Assembly: GCF_900106665.1 (NCBI RefSeq)
Contig: NZ_FNNA01000001.1
Coordinates: forward strand, 372,001-436,000
Origin: Paracoccus sanguinis
Lineage (GTDB): Bacteria > Pseudomonadota > Alphaproteobacteria > Rhodobacterales > Rhodobacteraceae
Direction: 5' to 3'
DNA: 64,000 nt
Shown here: positions 35,390 through 44,324 of the stretch, piece after piece
Numbering within the stretch: the first letter of the stretch is position 1
How the letters are laid out: every line of letters starts with the position of its first letter
The notes under the pieces: generated by a model
What the model was told of the DNA's origin: nothing
The model's database searches: none
The model's input: only the letters and a program-made list of their open reading frames with translations
Translations under genes and position numbers: made by a program

Positions 35390-37153
35390 ATGTCCCGAAG
35401 CATGACGGGTGCGAGAATGGTGGTCGAGGCGCTGAGGGATCAGGGCGTCGATACCGTATTCGGCTATCCCGGCGGCGCGGTCCTGCCGATCTACGACGAG
35501 ATCTTCCAGCAGAACGACATCCAGCACATCCTCGTGCGCCACGAACAGGGCGCCGTGCACATGGCCGAGGGCTATGCCCGCTCGACCGGCAAGCCGGGGG
35601 TGGTGCTGGTGACCTCGGGGCCCGGCGCGACAAACGCCGTCACCGGACTGACCGACGCGCTGCTCGATTCCATCCCGCTGGTGGTGCTGTCGGGCCAGGT
35701 GCCGACCTTCATGATCGGCACCGACGGCTTCCAGGAGGCCGACACCGTCGGCATCACCCGCCCCTGCACCAAGCACAACTGGCTGGTGAAAGAGACCGAC
35801 GCGCTGGCCGAGACGATCCACAAGGCCTTCCACGTCGCCACCTCGGGCCGCCCCGGCCCGGTGCTCGTCGACATCCCCAAGGACGTGCAGTTCGCCGAAG
35901 GCCGCTACGTCGGGCCGAAGCAGGTCGAGGTGCCGCGCTACGCCCCGCCGCGCAAGGGCGACACCGCCGCGATCACCCGGCTGGTCGAGCTGATCGAGCG
36001 CGCCGAGCGCCCGGTCTTCTACACCGGCGGCGGCGTCATCAACTCGGGCGCTGCGGCGAGCCAGCTTCTGACCGAGCTGGTGGACGCGACCGGCTTCCCC
36101 TGCACCTCGACGCTGATGGGGCTGGGCGCCTATCCGGCCTCGGGCAAGTCGTGGCTCGGGATGCTCGGGATGCACGGGCTTTACGAGGCCAACATGGCCA
36201 TGCACGACTGCGACCTGATGATCTGCGTCGGCGCCCGCTTCGACGACCGCATCACCGGCCGGGTGGCGGATTTCAGCCCCGGCTCGGTCAAGGCGCAGAT
36301 CGACATCGACCCCTCGTCGATCAACAAGGTGATCCGCGTGGACGTGCCGATCGTCGGCGACGTGGGCCACGTGCTCGAGGATCTGTTGAAGATCTGGAAG
36401 TCGCGCGGCCGCAAGACCAACCCCGCCGTCCAGCAGTGGTGGGCGCAGATCGAGCAGTGGCGGGCGAAGAACTGCCTCGGCTACCGGCCCTCGGACAGCG
36501 TCATCAAGCCGCAGCACGCGATGGAGCGGCTGGAGGCGCTGACCGCCGGACACGACCGCTACATCACCACCGAGGTCGGCCAGCACCAGATGTGGGCCGC
36601 GCAATACCTGCATTTCGAGGGGCCGAACCGCTGGATGACCTCGGGCGGACTGGGGACGATGGGCTACGGCCTGCCGGCCTCGATCGGGGTGCAGGTCGCG
36701 CACCCCGAGGCGCTGGTCATCAACGTGGCGGGCGACGCCTCGTGGCTGATGAACATGCAGGAGATGGGGACCGCGGTGCAATTCCGCGCCCCCGTCAAGC
36801 AGTTCATCCTGAACAACGAGCGGCTGGGCATGGTGCGCCAGTGGCAGCAGCTTCTGCATGGCGAGCGCTACAGCCAGTCGTGGTCGGAAAGCCTGCCCGA
36901 TTTCGTCAAGCTGGCCGAGGCCTTCGGCTGCAAGGGCCGGCAGGTCAGCGACCCCGCGGAACTCGACGACGCGATCCGCGAGATGATCGCCTATGACGGG
37001 CCGTTCATCCTCGACGTGCTGGTCGAAAAGCACGAGAACTGCTTCCCGATGATCCCGTCGGGCAAGCCGCACAACGAGATGCTGCTGGGCGACATGGAGG
37101 CGGCCGAGGACATCGGCACCGCCATCCAGTCCGACGGCGCGGTTCTGGTCTGA
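35390..37153 (+). CDS. ilvB: Acetolactate synthase large (catalytic) subunit
   Basis: TPP-dependent enzyme condensing two pyruvates (or pyruvate and 2-oxobutyrate), first common step of valine, leucine and isoleucine synthesis. The 587-residue product has the catalytic Glu in [20 protein letters not shown], the FAD-binding middle domain ([12 protein letters not shown]) and the TPP motif from [16 protein letters not shown] to [15 protein letters not shown] 35390 is the first ATG; GGAG lies 10 nt upstream. ilvN follows 10 bp later. Confidence 0.96.
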   Translation: MSRSMTGARMVVEALRDQGVDTVFGYPGGAVLPIYDEIFQQNDIQHILVRHEQGAVHMAEGYARSTGKPGVVLVTSGPGATNAVTGLTDALLDSIPLVVLSGQVPTFMIGTDGFQEADTVGITRPCTKHNWLVKETDALAETIHKAFHVATSGRPGPVLVDIPKDVQFAEGRYVGPKQVEVPRYAPPRKGDTAAITRLVELIERAERPVFYTGGGVINSGAAASQLLTELVDATGFPCTSTLMGLGAYPASGKSWLGMLGMHGLYEANMAMHDCDLMICVGARFDDRITGRVADFSPGSVKAQIDIDPSSINKVIRVDVPIVGDVGHVLEDLLKIWKSRGRKTNPAVQQWWAQIEQWRAKNCLGYRPSDSVIKPQHAMERLEALTAGHDRYITTEVGQHQMWAAQYLHFEGPNRWMTSGGLGTMGYGLPASIGVQVAHPEALVINVAGDASWLMNMQEMGTAVQFRAPVKQFILNNERLGMVRQWQQLLHGERYSQSWSESLPDFVKLAEAFGCKGRQVSDPAELDDAIREMIAYDGPFILDVLVEKHENCFPMIPSGKPHNEMLLGDMEAAEDIGTAIQSDGAVLV

Positions 37154-37163
37154 GGGGGCGGTC

Positions 37164-37724
37164 ATGTCGGCATTGAAGATCGAGCGCGGCGCATCCAGCC
37201 ATTCGGCCTATGACCTGCGCGACTATCACGCGGCGGGCGAGGAGCGGCACACGCTCGCGGTGGTGGTGGACAACGAAAGCGGTGTCCTCGCCCGGGTCAT
37301 CGGGCTCTTCTCGGGGCGCGGCTACAACATCGACAGCCTGACCGTGGCCGAGGTGGACCACACCGGCCACCGCTCGCGGATCACGCTGGTCACCCGCGGC
37401 ACCCCCGCGGTGATCGAGCAGATCAAGGCACAGCTCGGCCGGATCATCCCGGTTCACGAGGTCCACGACCTGACCGTCGAGGGCGCCTCGGTCGAGCGCG
37501 AGCTGGGGCTCTTCAAGGTCGCGGGCACCGGCGAGAAGCGGGTCGAGGCACTCAGGATCGGCGACATCTTCCGCGCCAACGTGGTCGATTCGACGCTCGA
37601 GAGCTTCGTCTTCGAGATCACCGGCACGTCGGAGAAGCTCGACGCCTTTGCCGAGCTGATGCGCCCGCTCGGACTGGCCGAGGTCGCCCGCACCGGCATC
37701 GCGGCGCTGGCGCGCGGGCGCTAA
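37164..37724 (+). CDS. ilvN: Acetolactate synthase small (regulatory) subunit
   Basis: Confers valine feedback inhibition and raises activity of the large subunit. The 186-residue product has the ACT domain HTLAVVVDNESGVLARVIGLFSGRGYNIDSLTV (in part: NESGVLARVIGLFSGRGYNI) and the C-terminal IlvN domain (IGDIFRANVVDSTLESFVFEITG in part: NVVDSTLESFVFEITG). The first 25 residues precede the ACT domain, as in many alphaproteobacteria. Spacing of 10 bp to ilvB and a shared orientation make an operon clear. Confidence 0.95.
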   Translation: MSALKIERGASSHSAYDLRDYHAAGEERHTLAVVVDNESGVLARVIGLFSGRGYNIDSLTVAEVDHTGHRSRITLVTRGTPAVIEQIKAQLGRIIPVHEVHDLTVEGASVERELGLFKVAGTGEKRVEALRIGDIFRANVVDSTLESFVFEITGTSEKLDAFAELMRPLGLAEVARTGIAALARGR

Positions 37725-37775
37725 GTCACACCGACAGGCTGCTTTCCGGCCCTCCGGGCCGGTCGAGCAGTGCGG

Positions 37776-38057
37776 TCAGCCGACCGCGGCGAGCATGGGA
37801 CGCCCCCTCGCGGGACGGGTCCGGGCCGTGAGACGTTCGGCGAGCCGCGTTTCTCCGCCCAGCATCCGCAGCGTCAGGATGCGGCGCAATTCGCCGTCGC
37901 AGGCCGTCGTGACCTCGACCGTTGCGCCCTGGTGGGGCCAGGGACCCGCGAGATCAAGCGCCGCCGGACCGGCCAGGTAGGCCAGCGCCCCGTGGTCCTC
38001 GCACCACACTACGGCCTGTCGACGACACGCCGAGCTCCACAGCACGATACCGAACAA
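37776..38057 (-). CDS. Small conserved hypothetical protein
   Basis: A 93-residue protein beginning FGIVLWSSACRRQAVVWCED and HGALAYLAG, with a C-terminal basic tail. The VLWS...AVVWCEDHG...LA pattern recalls a small uncharacterised protein common in Rhodobacterales. It has a convergent neighbour (ilvN, 51 bp away) and an AT-richer upstream region that could hold its promoter. Function unknown; two Cys and two His in the first 25 residues are noted. Confidence 0.65.
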   Translation of the reverse strand: MFGIVLWSSACRRQAVVWCEDHGALAYLAGPAALDLAGPWPHQGATVEVTTACDGELRRILTLRMLGGETRLAERLTARTRPARGRPMLAAVG

Positions 38058-38383
38058 AGCCTTATCCTTTCGCTGACGCGAGAAAATCTCTGAAATCCAA
38101 TCTGGACGTGAAAACCGACAAACCGGCCGCAGAAAAAGCTGACGTCCCGGGACAGGGTGACCTTACGTCAACCCGTCACGACTAGAGGAACGGTTCCATC
38201 ACGGTTCTGTCAAGAATGATCTGCGCGACTTACCGCCACGCGGTAGAAATTGTCGCCAGAATGTGGTCCCGCGAACGTCAGCGCGGCGACTTTGACCGCC
38301 GCGAGGGCCGCGCGGTTGCACAAAAATGAAGCGCCATGGGCCGCCGAAGGGCGAGCCCAGCGCAGCCCTCCGCGGTTACCCGC
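38058..38383. other. AT-richer intergenic stretch
   Basis: Contains no convincing gene. The composition is visibly less GC-rich than the surroundings (for example GAGAAAATCTCTGAAATCC near 38081), in keeping with a promoter for the minus-strand gene ending at 37776. I could not pick a clear -35/-10 pair. Confidence 0.4.
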
Positions 38384-39247
38384 TCAGCGCGCCGCGCCCG
38401 AGGCCACGTCCGCCACCGCCTGCGCGACCCGCGCCTGGCGCTGCGCCCGCGAGGGGTGCGAGCCGAGGATCTTGTCGCCGGGATCGGGGATCCGGGCGAA
38501 GAACTGCGCCCCGCGGACCGGGTCATAGCCCGCGTTCAAGGCCACGATGGCGCCGAGGTAGTCGGCCTCGAGCTCCCACTCCTTCGAGTAGTAGCGCGCG
38601 CCGAACTGCGCCCCCATCTGCTGGGCCGCGCGGATCGAGGCCGGGTCGGCGCCCGAGGCGGCGGCGATGCCCGACAGGATCACCGCGCCCGCCGTGGCCG
38701 CCCCGCTTTTCTGGTCGATGTGGTTGAGGATGTGGTGCGACGCCTCGTGGCCAACCACGAACGCCAGCTCGTCGGTGTTCCGTGTCGCGGCGATCAGCGA
38801 CAGGGTGAAGCCGATCACCGGGCGGCCGTTGCGGTCGAGGGTCTGGAAGGCGTTCGGCTCCATCCCCGGGCGGTCGTCCACGACGAACTGGAAGTCGCAG
38901 TTGATGGGCGCCCGGCGGCGCTGGACGCATTCGCGCTCGACCGCAGGCTCCATCGCGCGGATGACGCTGACAAAGGCCATCGCCGCGCCGCGCGCGGTGG
39001 GCGGCGTGTCGGTCCGGGTCGGCGCGGGCGCGGTGACGGGGGTGGGCGCCGGGGTGGGGGCCGGGCCGGGCGGCAGCGGCGCCCCCGCCGGGGTCACGGC
39101 GCAGCCCGCGAGCAGCGCCACGCCGGCCAGCGCCGGGACGAGACCCCGCCAGCCGCGGGACAGGGCCCCGGCAGCGGCCGTCGCCCGCCGATTCGTCTCG
39201 CCCCGCGGGGTCATCGCTGCCGTCATCGCCTGCACCTGTCCGTTCAT
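38384..39247 (-). CDS. M48 family metallopeptidase, lipoprotein
   Basis: A zinc protease of the Ste24/BepA type. The 287-residue product has an N-terminal hydrophobic segment ending LLAGC (lipobox, Cys near residue 49), a Pro-rich linker, then VVGHEASHHILNHIDQK near residue 167 with the HExxH zinc motif and YSKEWELEADYLGAIVALNAGYDP with the third ligand Glu in the ExxxD motif. LGSHPSRAQRQARV ends the domain. Likely an envelope quality-control protease. The start (39247) is uncertain; ATG codons 8 and 12 are alternatives and would shorten the long pre-lipobox part. Confidence 0.88.
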   Translation of the reverse strand: MNGQVQAMTAAMTPRGETNRRATAAAGALSRGWRGLVPALAGVALLAGCAVTPAGAPLPPGPAPTPAPTPVTAPAPTRTDTPPTARGAAMAFVSVIRAMEPAVERECVQRRRAPINCDFQFVVDDRPGMEPNAFQTLDRNGRPVIGFTLSLIAATRNTDELAFVVGHEASHHILNHIDQKSGAATAGAVILSGIAAASGADPASIRAAQQMGAQFGARYYSKEWELEADYLGAIVALNAGYDPVRGAQFFARIPDPGDKILGSHPSRAQRQARVAQAVADVASGAAR

Positions 39248-39430
39248 GCGTCCGCACCGGCCCCGCCGCCTGACGGGCCGGCAGCCCCGACCCGCAGGCC
39301 GCCTGCCTGCCGTTCGCGCCAAGCTACAGCCCCGGCGAGGGGCCGCAAGTCCGCGGCTCTTGCCCCGGCCGCCGCCTCACGCGATTGTTGCCGGGGCGCA
39401 TCGCTCCGGTCGTCCGCGTCCGGCGTTCGG

Positions 39431-39490
39431 CCCCTGCCCCGACCCCCAAGCCCGACCCTGAAGCCCGACCCTGAAGACCCGACCCGAAAG
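39431..39490. repeat. Short tandem repeat AAGCCCGACCCTG
   Basis: Two perfect tandem copies of AAGCCCGACCCTG are flanked by variant copies (CCCCGACCCCC, AAGACCCGACCC) just upstream of the gene at 39502. The unit is C-rich and G-poor, with no dyad symmetry. Confidence 0.5.
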
Positions 39491-39501
39491 GACCCGTTCC
39501 C

Positions 39502-39747
39502 ATGTTCACCATCGAGCACGAGTTCGACGCGACCGTCATCACCCTCGTCGATGAGGCCGACCCGGGCACGCGGCCGCTGAACGAGGACGTGGTGATCCTG
39601 ACCTTCGACGACCGCGTGGTGGTCGAGCAGATGGAGCCGGGCGGCGACGGCGTGGCGCGCGTGGTCCTGACGCTGCGCCAACTTGACGAGTTGCGCGCGG
39701 CGCTGGACCTGCCCGAGGGGAACTATCGCCTGCAGCGCCAGCGCTGA
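39502..39747 (+). CDS. Small conserved hypothetical protein
   Basis: An 81-residue acidic protein beginning MFTIEHEFDATVITLVDEAD with DVVILTFDDRVVVEQ and VLTLRQLDELRAALDLPEG. It has a ribosome site (GAAAGGA) at good spacing and normal local codon use, and looks like a genuine small soluble protein. I recognise no domain. It stands alone between the M48 lipoprotein gene and yggU-like gene, both on the other strand. Confidence 0.65.
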   Translation: MFTIEHEFDATVITLVDEADPGTRPLNEDVVILTFDDRVVVEQMEPGGDGVARVVLTLRQLDELRAALDLPEGNYRLQRQR

Positions 39748-39759
39748 GGGCGCCTCGGG

Positions 39760-40023
39760 TCAGTCGAGCCGGAACAGCTTGTCCCGTGACCCCGCCCCGC
39801 CCGCCAGCACCAGCCGGGTGGGCGCGACCCCCAGCGCCCCGGCCAGCAGGCGGCGCACGGCGTCGTTGGCCTTGCCGTCCGCGGGCGGCGCGGTGGTCCG
39901 CACCTGCACCCGCCCGCCCTCGTCCAGCGCCACCGCGTCGCGGCCGGCGCGCGGCGTCACCCGCACGGCGATGCGGGCGCCGCTGACGGCGAGATGCGAG
40001 AGATCGGGCAGGTCGCGGGCCAT
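39760..40023 (-). CDS. DUF167 (YggU) family protein
   Basis: An 87-residue protein with the DUF167 pattern: RIAVRVTPRAGRDAVALDE, VRTTAPPADGKANDAVRRLLA, LGVAPTRLVLAGGAGSRDKLF. The family has a solved fold but no agreed function. It lies 12 bp from the 3' end of the small convergent gene at 39502. Confidence 0.9.
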   Translation of the reverse strand: MARDLPDLSHLAVSGARIAVRVTPRAGRDAVALDEGGRVQVRTTAPPADGKANDAVRRLLAGALGVAPTRLVLAGGAGSRDKLFRLD

Positions 40024-40172
40024 CGGCGCTCCGGTCTGATCCGACAGGCGATGCGGGGGCGGGGCCGGTCGTCAAGCCCCGCGCGCCCGCTTTCCCCCGC
40101 CCCGCTGTTTCGCTAGGACAGGCGCGACGCCCGCGCGACGCCCGCGCCGGGCCCCGATTGCGGAGAGCGCCC

Positions 40173-40742
40173 ATGCAGCACATCGACCCCCAGACGCTGT
40201 ATTTCATGCGCCACCGCCGGTCGCACCCGCCGCGCACGCTGCTGGCCCCCGGCCCCGACCGGCACGAGTTGATGAACCTGCTGACGCTCGCGGCGCGCGT
40301 CCCGGACCACGGCAAGCTCGGCCCGTGGCGCTTCGTCGTGCTCGAGCGCGCGGCGCTCGACCGGCTCGCGCCCGCGCTGGCCGACCATGTCGCGGCGGCG
40401 GGCGGCGACGCGGCGGCGGTCGAAAAGGCGCGCTCGGCCTTCGATTCGCCGCTGATCGTCGCGGTCGTCTCGTCCCCCGTCGATCACCCCAAGGTGCCGG
40501 AGTGGGAGCAGTTCCTCTCCGCCGGCGCGGTCTGCCTGTCGCTGCTGAACGCGGCGCTCGCCGCGGGCTATGGGGCGGCGTGGCTCAGCGGCCCGGCGAC
40601 CGACCCGGCCTTCGCCACCGCCCACCTCGGCCTTTCGCCGCGCGAGCGGGTGGCGGGCCTCGTCCACATCGGCCGCCGCGGCCCGGCCGACGTCCCCGAG
40701 CGGCCCCGCCCGGACGTGGACGAGCGGACCAGCTTCCTGTGA
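40173..40742 (+). CDS. Nitroreductase family flavoprotein
   Basis: A 189-residue FMN-dependent reductase of the YdjA-like nitroreductase group: MRHRRSHPPRTLLAPGP near the start (FMN phosphate site), LAARVPDHGKLGPWRFVV, VPEWEQFLSAGAVCLSLLNAALAAGYGAAWL (in part: SAGAVCLSLLNAALAAGYG), and VHIGRRGPADVPERPRPD at the end. ATG 40173 follows GGAGAG. The physiological substrate is unknown. A GTGA overlap links it to the membrane protein gene that follows. Confidence 0.9.
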   Translation: MQHIDPQTLYFMRHRRSHPPRTLLAPGPDRHELMNLLTLAARVPDHGKLGPWRFVVLERAALDRLAPALADHVAAAGGDAAAVEKARSAFDSPLIVAVVSSPVDHPKVPEWEQFLSAGAVCLSLLNAALAAGYGAAWLSGPATDPAFATAHLGLSPRERVAGLVHIGRRGPADVPERPRPDVDERTSFL

Positions 40743-41443
40743 CCGCCGCGATCCAGGCCCTCGTCCTCGGCTGGCTGGACCTGCTCAGGCCGCGGGTCTT
40801 CGGCGTGCTGGCGGCGGGCGTCGCCCTGACGCTGGCGCTGTTCGTGGCGCTGCAGGCGGCGGCGTTCTGGGGGCTGCGCGTCTGGGGCCCCGAGGCGATC
40901 ACCCTGCCCTGGATCGGCCGCGTCCCGATCGGCGAGGCGCTGTCCTGGGGCTCGCTCGCGCTCTTCCCGGTGATGAGCCTGTTTCTGGCTGCGCCGGTGG
41001 CTGCGGGCTTCGCGGGGCTCTTTTCCGAGCGGGTGTCGAGCACCGTCGAGGCCGCACATGGCTATCCCGCCGGGCGCGAGCTCGACTTTCTCGACGGGCT
41101 GATGGACAGCCTCGTGGTGCTGGGCGCGGTGGTCTTGGTCAGCGTCGGGCTGCTGCTGCTGACCCCGCTGGTCGGGCCGCTGGCGCCGGTGCTCTTCTAC
41201 GGCGCCAACGGCTGGCTGCTGGGGCGCGAGTTCTTCCGCATGGCCGCCCGCCGCCACCTCGACGCCGACAGCGCCGAGACCCTGCGCCGCCGCCGGGCGG
41301 GCGCGGTGACGGCGCTTGGCATGGGGGTGGCGCTGCTGCTGACGATCCCGGTGCTGAACATCGTCATTCCGGTGCTGGCGGCAGCGGCGTTCACCCACCT
41401 TTTCCATTTGCTCGCGCGGGCCGAGATCGCCCGCCCGCGCTGA
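40739..41443 (+). CDS. EI24/CysZ-like integral membrane protein
   Basis: A 234-residue protein with about five to six hydrophobic helices (for example residues 22-45, 72-96, 125-150, 190-212), matching the EI24-domain family that includes CysZ sulfate-uptake proteins. The GTG start at 40739 lies in the stop of the nitroreductase gene (GTGA). LDADSAETLRRRRAG forms the largest cytoplasmic loop. A sulfate role is not supported by the neighbours. Confidence 0.8.
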   Translation: MTAAIQALVLGWLDLLRPRVFGVLAAGVALTLALFVALQAAAFWGLRVWGPEAITLPWIGRVPIGEALSWGSLALFPVMSLFLAAPVAAGFAGLFSERVSSTVEAAHGYPAGRELDFLDGLMDSLVVLGAVVLVSVGLLLLTPLVGPLAPVLFYGANGWLLGREFFRMAARRHLDADSAETLRRRRAGAVTALGMGVALLLTIPVLNIVIPVLAAAAFTHLFHLLARAEIARPR

Positions 41444-41467
41444 CGGCCCCCGCCCGACCGCTCGCAA

Positions 41468-41731
41468 TCAGCGGCGGTTGAAGTCCATCATCGCGGCGCG
41501 GGTGATCCAGCCCTGCTGGATGACCCACCAGACCAGCGCCACCAGCAGCGCCGCGATGAGCGCAGCGATCAGCCCTTTCTTGCGCAGCATCGGCCGGTCC
41601 GGCGCGCCCGCGGGCGTGCCGGGGACCACGGCGCCGGCCTCCTCCTGGCTGCGGTGGCCCCAGGGGAGGAGCAGGAATAGCACCAGAAAGAACAGCGTCG
41701 CGAACAGGACCAGCGCGCCGGTGATGGACAT
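41468..41731 (-). CDS. DUF1467 small membrane protein
   Basis: An 87-residue protein with two membrane helices (residues 4-24 and 53-72) joined by a polar loop (HRSQEEAGAVVPGTPAGAP), matching DUF1467. Its start codon shares a base with the mce stop (TGATG), so the two are translationally linked; in Rhodobacterales this pairing with mce is familiar. Function unknown. Confidence 0.85.
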   Translation of the reverse strand: MSITGALVLFATLFFLVLFLLLPWGHRSQEEAGAVVPGTPAGAPDRPMLRKKGLIAALIAALLVALVWWVIQQGWITRAAMMDFNRR

Positions 41732-42135
41732 CAGACCTGCTCCAGCTCGATCAGCGTGCCGTTGAAGTCCTTGGGATGCAGGAACAGCACCGGCTTGCCA
41801 TGCGCGCCGATCTTCGGCTCGCCGGTGCCGAGCACGCGGGCGCCCTGCGCTTTCAGCGTGTCGCGGGCGGCGAGGATGTCCTCGACCTCGAAGCACATGT
41901 GATGGATGCCGCCCGAGGGGTTCTTGTCGAGGAAGCCCTTGATCGGGCTGTCCTCGCCCAGCGGGTAGAGCAGCTCGATCTTGGTGTTCGGCAACTCGAT
42001 GAAGACGACCGTGACGCCGTGATCGGGCTCGTCCTGCGGCGCGCCGACCTTGGCACCCAACGTGTCGCGGTATTGCGCGCTGGCCGCCGCGAGGTCGGGG
42101 ACGGCGATGGCGACATGGTTCAGGCGTCCGATCAT
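41731..42135 (-). CDS. mce: Methylmalonyl-CoA epimerase
   Basis: Interconverts (R)- and (S)-methylmalonyl-CoA (and ethylmalonyl-CoA), needed for propionyl-CoA assimilation and the ethylmalonyl-CoA pathway. The 134-residue vicinal-oxygen-chelate protein has metal ligands in LNHVAIAVPDL (His7), IHHMCFEVEDI and NGTLIELEQV, plus FIELPNTKIELLYPLGE. AGGAACCCC precedes the ATG. It is linked to DUF1467 and, functionally, to mcd at 59.6 kb. Confidence 0.95.
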   Translation of the reverse strand: MIGRLNHVAIAVPDLAAASAQYRDTLGAKVGAPQDEPDHGVTVVFIELPNTKIELLYPLGEDSPIKGFLDKNPSGGIHHMCFEVEDILAARDTLKAQGARVLGTGEPKIGAHGKPVLFLHPKDFNGTLIELEQV

Positions 42136-42267
42136 GGGGTTCCTCCGGGGCGCGTGGCGGTGTGGGGCCTCATTAGAACGGGGCGGGGGCGGGGAAAAGC
42201 CCGTTAACCGACCGTTCACCCCGGCAGGGTAGCGTCGAGGGAGACAGCGATTCGAGGGGACCGCGCC

Positions 42268-42996
42268 ATGACCGGAACAACGACTGCGACGGACGACGAC
42301 GCCATCCCGCTGTGGCGGGCCGCCCTGCCCGGCCGCCCCCTGACCGGGCTGACGGTGCTGGTGGTCGAGGATTCGCGCTTCGCCTCCGAGGCGGTGCGGA
42401 TGCTCTGCCTGCGCTCGGGGGCGCGGATCCGGCGGGCGGACTGCCTGCGGACCGCGGGGCGGCACCTGCAGACCTACCGCCCGACGGTGATGATCGTGGA
42501 CATGGGGCTGCCCGACGGGAACGGGGCCGAGCTGATCGCCCGCATGGCGCGGCAGAGCCCGCGGGTGCCGGTGCTGCTCGGCATGTCGGGCGATCCCGAC
42601 GCCGAGGTGATGGCGCGGGCGGCGGGTGCGGACGGGTTCCTCGCCAAGCCGGTCGAGAGCCTCGGGCAGTTCCAGCAGCTCATCCTGGCGGCGCTGCCCC
42701 GCGACGCGCAGCCGCAGGGGCTGCGGGTGGTGAGCGGCGAGATCGTCCACCCCGACCGCGGCGCGCTGCGCGACGACCTTGCCCACGTGGCCGAGGTGCT
42801 CGCGGCGGCGGCGGACACGACGGCGATCGACTACATCGCCCGGTTCCTGGCCGGCGTGGCCCGCTCGGCCCGCGACGAGCCGCTCGAGAAGGCCGCCTCG
42901 GCGCTGGCCCGCGACCACTCGGCGGGGCGGGCGCTGGCGGCCGACCTCGCACGGATCAGCGGGCTGGTGCAGGACCGGCTGGCCGCGGCGGGTTAG
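42268..42996 (+). CDS. Response regulator without DNA-binding output domain
   Basis: A 242-residue protein. Residues 26-150 form a receiver domain: LTVLVVEDSRFASEAVRML (acidic pair), the phosphoacceptor Asp in PTVMIVDMGLPDGNG, and the Lys in DGFLAKPVES. The remaining ~95 residues are helical (LRDDLAHVAEVLAAAADTT, IDYIARFLAGVARSARD, ALARDHSAGRALAADLA) and could be an Hpt-like or interaction domain; a His is present (DHSAG). No histidine kinase adjoins it. Possibly part of a phosphorelay or a cell-cycle-type single-domain regulator. Confidence 0.85.
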   Translation: MTGTTTATDDDAIPLWRAALPGRPLTGLTVLVVEDSRFASEAVRMLCLRSGARIRRADCLRTAGRHLQTYRPTVMIVDMGLPDGNGAELIARMARQSPRVPVLLGMSGDPDAEVMARAAGADGFLAKPVESLGQFQQLILAALPRDAQPQGLRVVSGEIVHPDRGALRDDLAHVAEVLAAAADTTAIDYIARFLAGVARSARDEPLEKAASALARDHSAGRALAADLARISGLVQDRLAAAG

Positions 42997-43309
42997 CAGT
43001 CGGGTCGCGCGGGCGGAACCGACTGAGGCGGGTCCATGTGATTGAGTGGGCGGCGGCCTCGGGGTGCGGGCTCGGGTGTCTGAGTGCGGGTGCGTGCGTC
43101 GTGCGGCGCCGGACAGGAGCTTTGAGCGTTCGGCTGTGGCCGCTGGCCCTCTTGCCAAAGGACGACGAATGGGCAGGCTGGATGCGTAGTGCGGCTGGCG
43201 GGTCCACGCGAGGGCGATGCGCACCGTACCTTCGCGACCCGCTCACTCGCTCGGCCACGGCCGACCCGCCCGCTCACGGGCCCGATCCCGCCACGTGAAA
43301 GGAGACGCC
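42997..43309. other. Gene-free stretch downstream of the response regulator
   Basis: No gene is supported. Segments at 43000-43038 (CGGGTC...GGAACCGACTG..GGCGGGT) and 43141-43205 (CGCTGGC...AGGCTGGATGC...GCGGCTGGCGGGT) can be lined up in order with the last ~65 bp of the response-regulator gene, suggesting decayed tail copies; the match is weak. Confidence 0.35.
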
Positions 43310-44017
43310 TTGCCGAACCCGCTTGGAGCCCCCGTCCCCGGCTTCACCCCGCCCCCGGCCCCGCCCGCTGTGCCGATCGAGGGCCGCTGGGTCACCCTCG
43401 AGCCGCTCGACGCGGACCGCCATGCGGCCGAGTTGTTTGAGGCCAACGCGGGGGCGGACGCGGTCTGGGACTATCTCGGCTACGGGCCCTTCCCCGACCT
43501 CGCCGCCTACACCGACTGGCAACGCCGCATGGCCGGCGGGGCGGACCCGGTGTTCTACGCCCTGCGCGACCACGCCTCGGGCCGGATCGGCGGGGTCGCC
43601 GCGTACCTGCGGATCGACCGCACGCATGGCGTGATCGAGATCGGCCACATCCAGATCTCTCCCGCCCTGCAGCGGCAGACAGCCACCTCCGAGGCGATCC
43701 TCCTGATGATCCGCTGGGCCTTCGGCGCCGGCTATCGGCGGGTCGAGTGGAAATGCGATGCGTTGAACGCCCCCTCGATGCGCGCCGCCGCCCGCTACGG
43801 GTTCCGCTACGAGGGGACCTTCCGCCAGCACATGATCGTCAAGGGCCGAAACCGCGACACCGCGTGGTGGGCGATCACCGATGCCGAATTCCCCGCGCTC
43901 GACCGCGCCTACGCAGCATGGCTGACGCCCGGGAACATGGACGCGGCGGGTCGCCAGCGGACCGCGCTCGGGGATCTCATTGCGCGCGAGCGCGATGCGG
44001 GCGGGTCGCCTGACTAA
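43310..44017 (+). CDS. RimJ/RimL-type GNAT acetyltransferase
   Basis: A 235-residue acetyltransferase with GRWVTLEPLDADRHAAELFE, WDYLGYGPFPD, IGGVAAYLRIDRTHGVIEIGHI (in part: YLRIDRTHGVIEIGHIQI), the CoA-binding LQRQTATSEAILLMIRWAF and RRVEWKCDALNAPSMRAAARYGFRYEG (in part: CDALNAPSMRAAARYGFRYE). The pattern is that of the RimL-like group with WWAITDAEFPAL near the end. Start is TTG at 43310 with AAAGGAG 6 nt upstream; GTG 43295 is less likely because it overlaps the ribosome site. Substrate unknown. Confidence 0.85.
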   Translation: MPNPLGAPVPGFTPPPAPPAVPIEGRWVTLEPLDADRHAAELFEANAGADAVWDYLGYGPFPDLAAYTDWQRRMAGGADPVFYALRDHASGRIGGVAAYLRIDRTHGVIEIGHIQISPALQRQTATSEAILLMIRWAFGAGYRRVEWKCDALNAPSMRAAARYGFRYEGTFRQHMIVKGRNRDTAWWAITDAEFPALDRAYAAWLTPGNMDAAGRQRTALGDLIARERDAGGSPD

Positions 44018-44324
44018 GGGGAGCGGGCGATTGGACGTCGAGACGAGCGCGAGCAGCCCGCTATGCGCGCGAAGGGGGGGTAATATCTGGGGGGGTGCGG
44101 CTTATGCCCCGAGCCGTTACAGCGGCACGGGAAGAGTCCGGCGAATATTGCCATGGCGTAAGTCTTTAGCCGTGACGCCGGCCTATCAATCAGGCTTTTA
44201 CTTTTGTGGCGTGCTCGTGGTGCAGTTCGAGAAAGGACGCCCGTGAGTAGTACCGTCCGCCCCACCTCGCTGCCCTTTACGCCTCTTCGCCTGCTTCACG
44301 CCTCTTTGCCTGACTGCCCGTCCT
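44018..44324. other. Gene-free stretch before the tail-repeat array
   Basis: No gene is supported. The sequence is less GC-rich than average, with G-runs (GGGGGGGTAATATCTGGGGGGG near 44083, given in part) and short direct repeats of CACGCCTCTTTGCCTG type near 44277-44316. It may contain older, unalignable copies of the unit described for 44325-44878. Confidence 0.4.
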
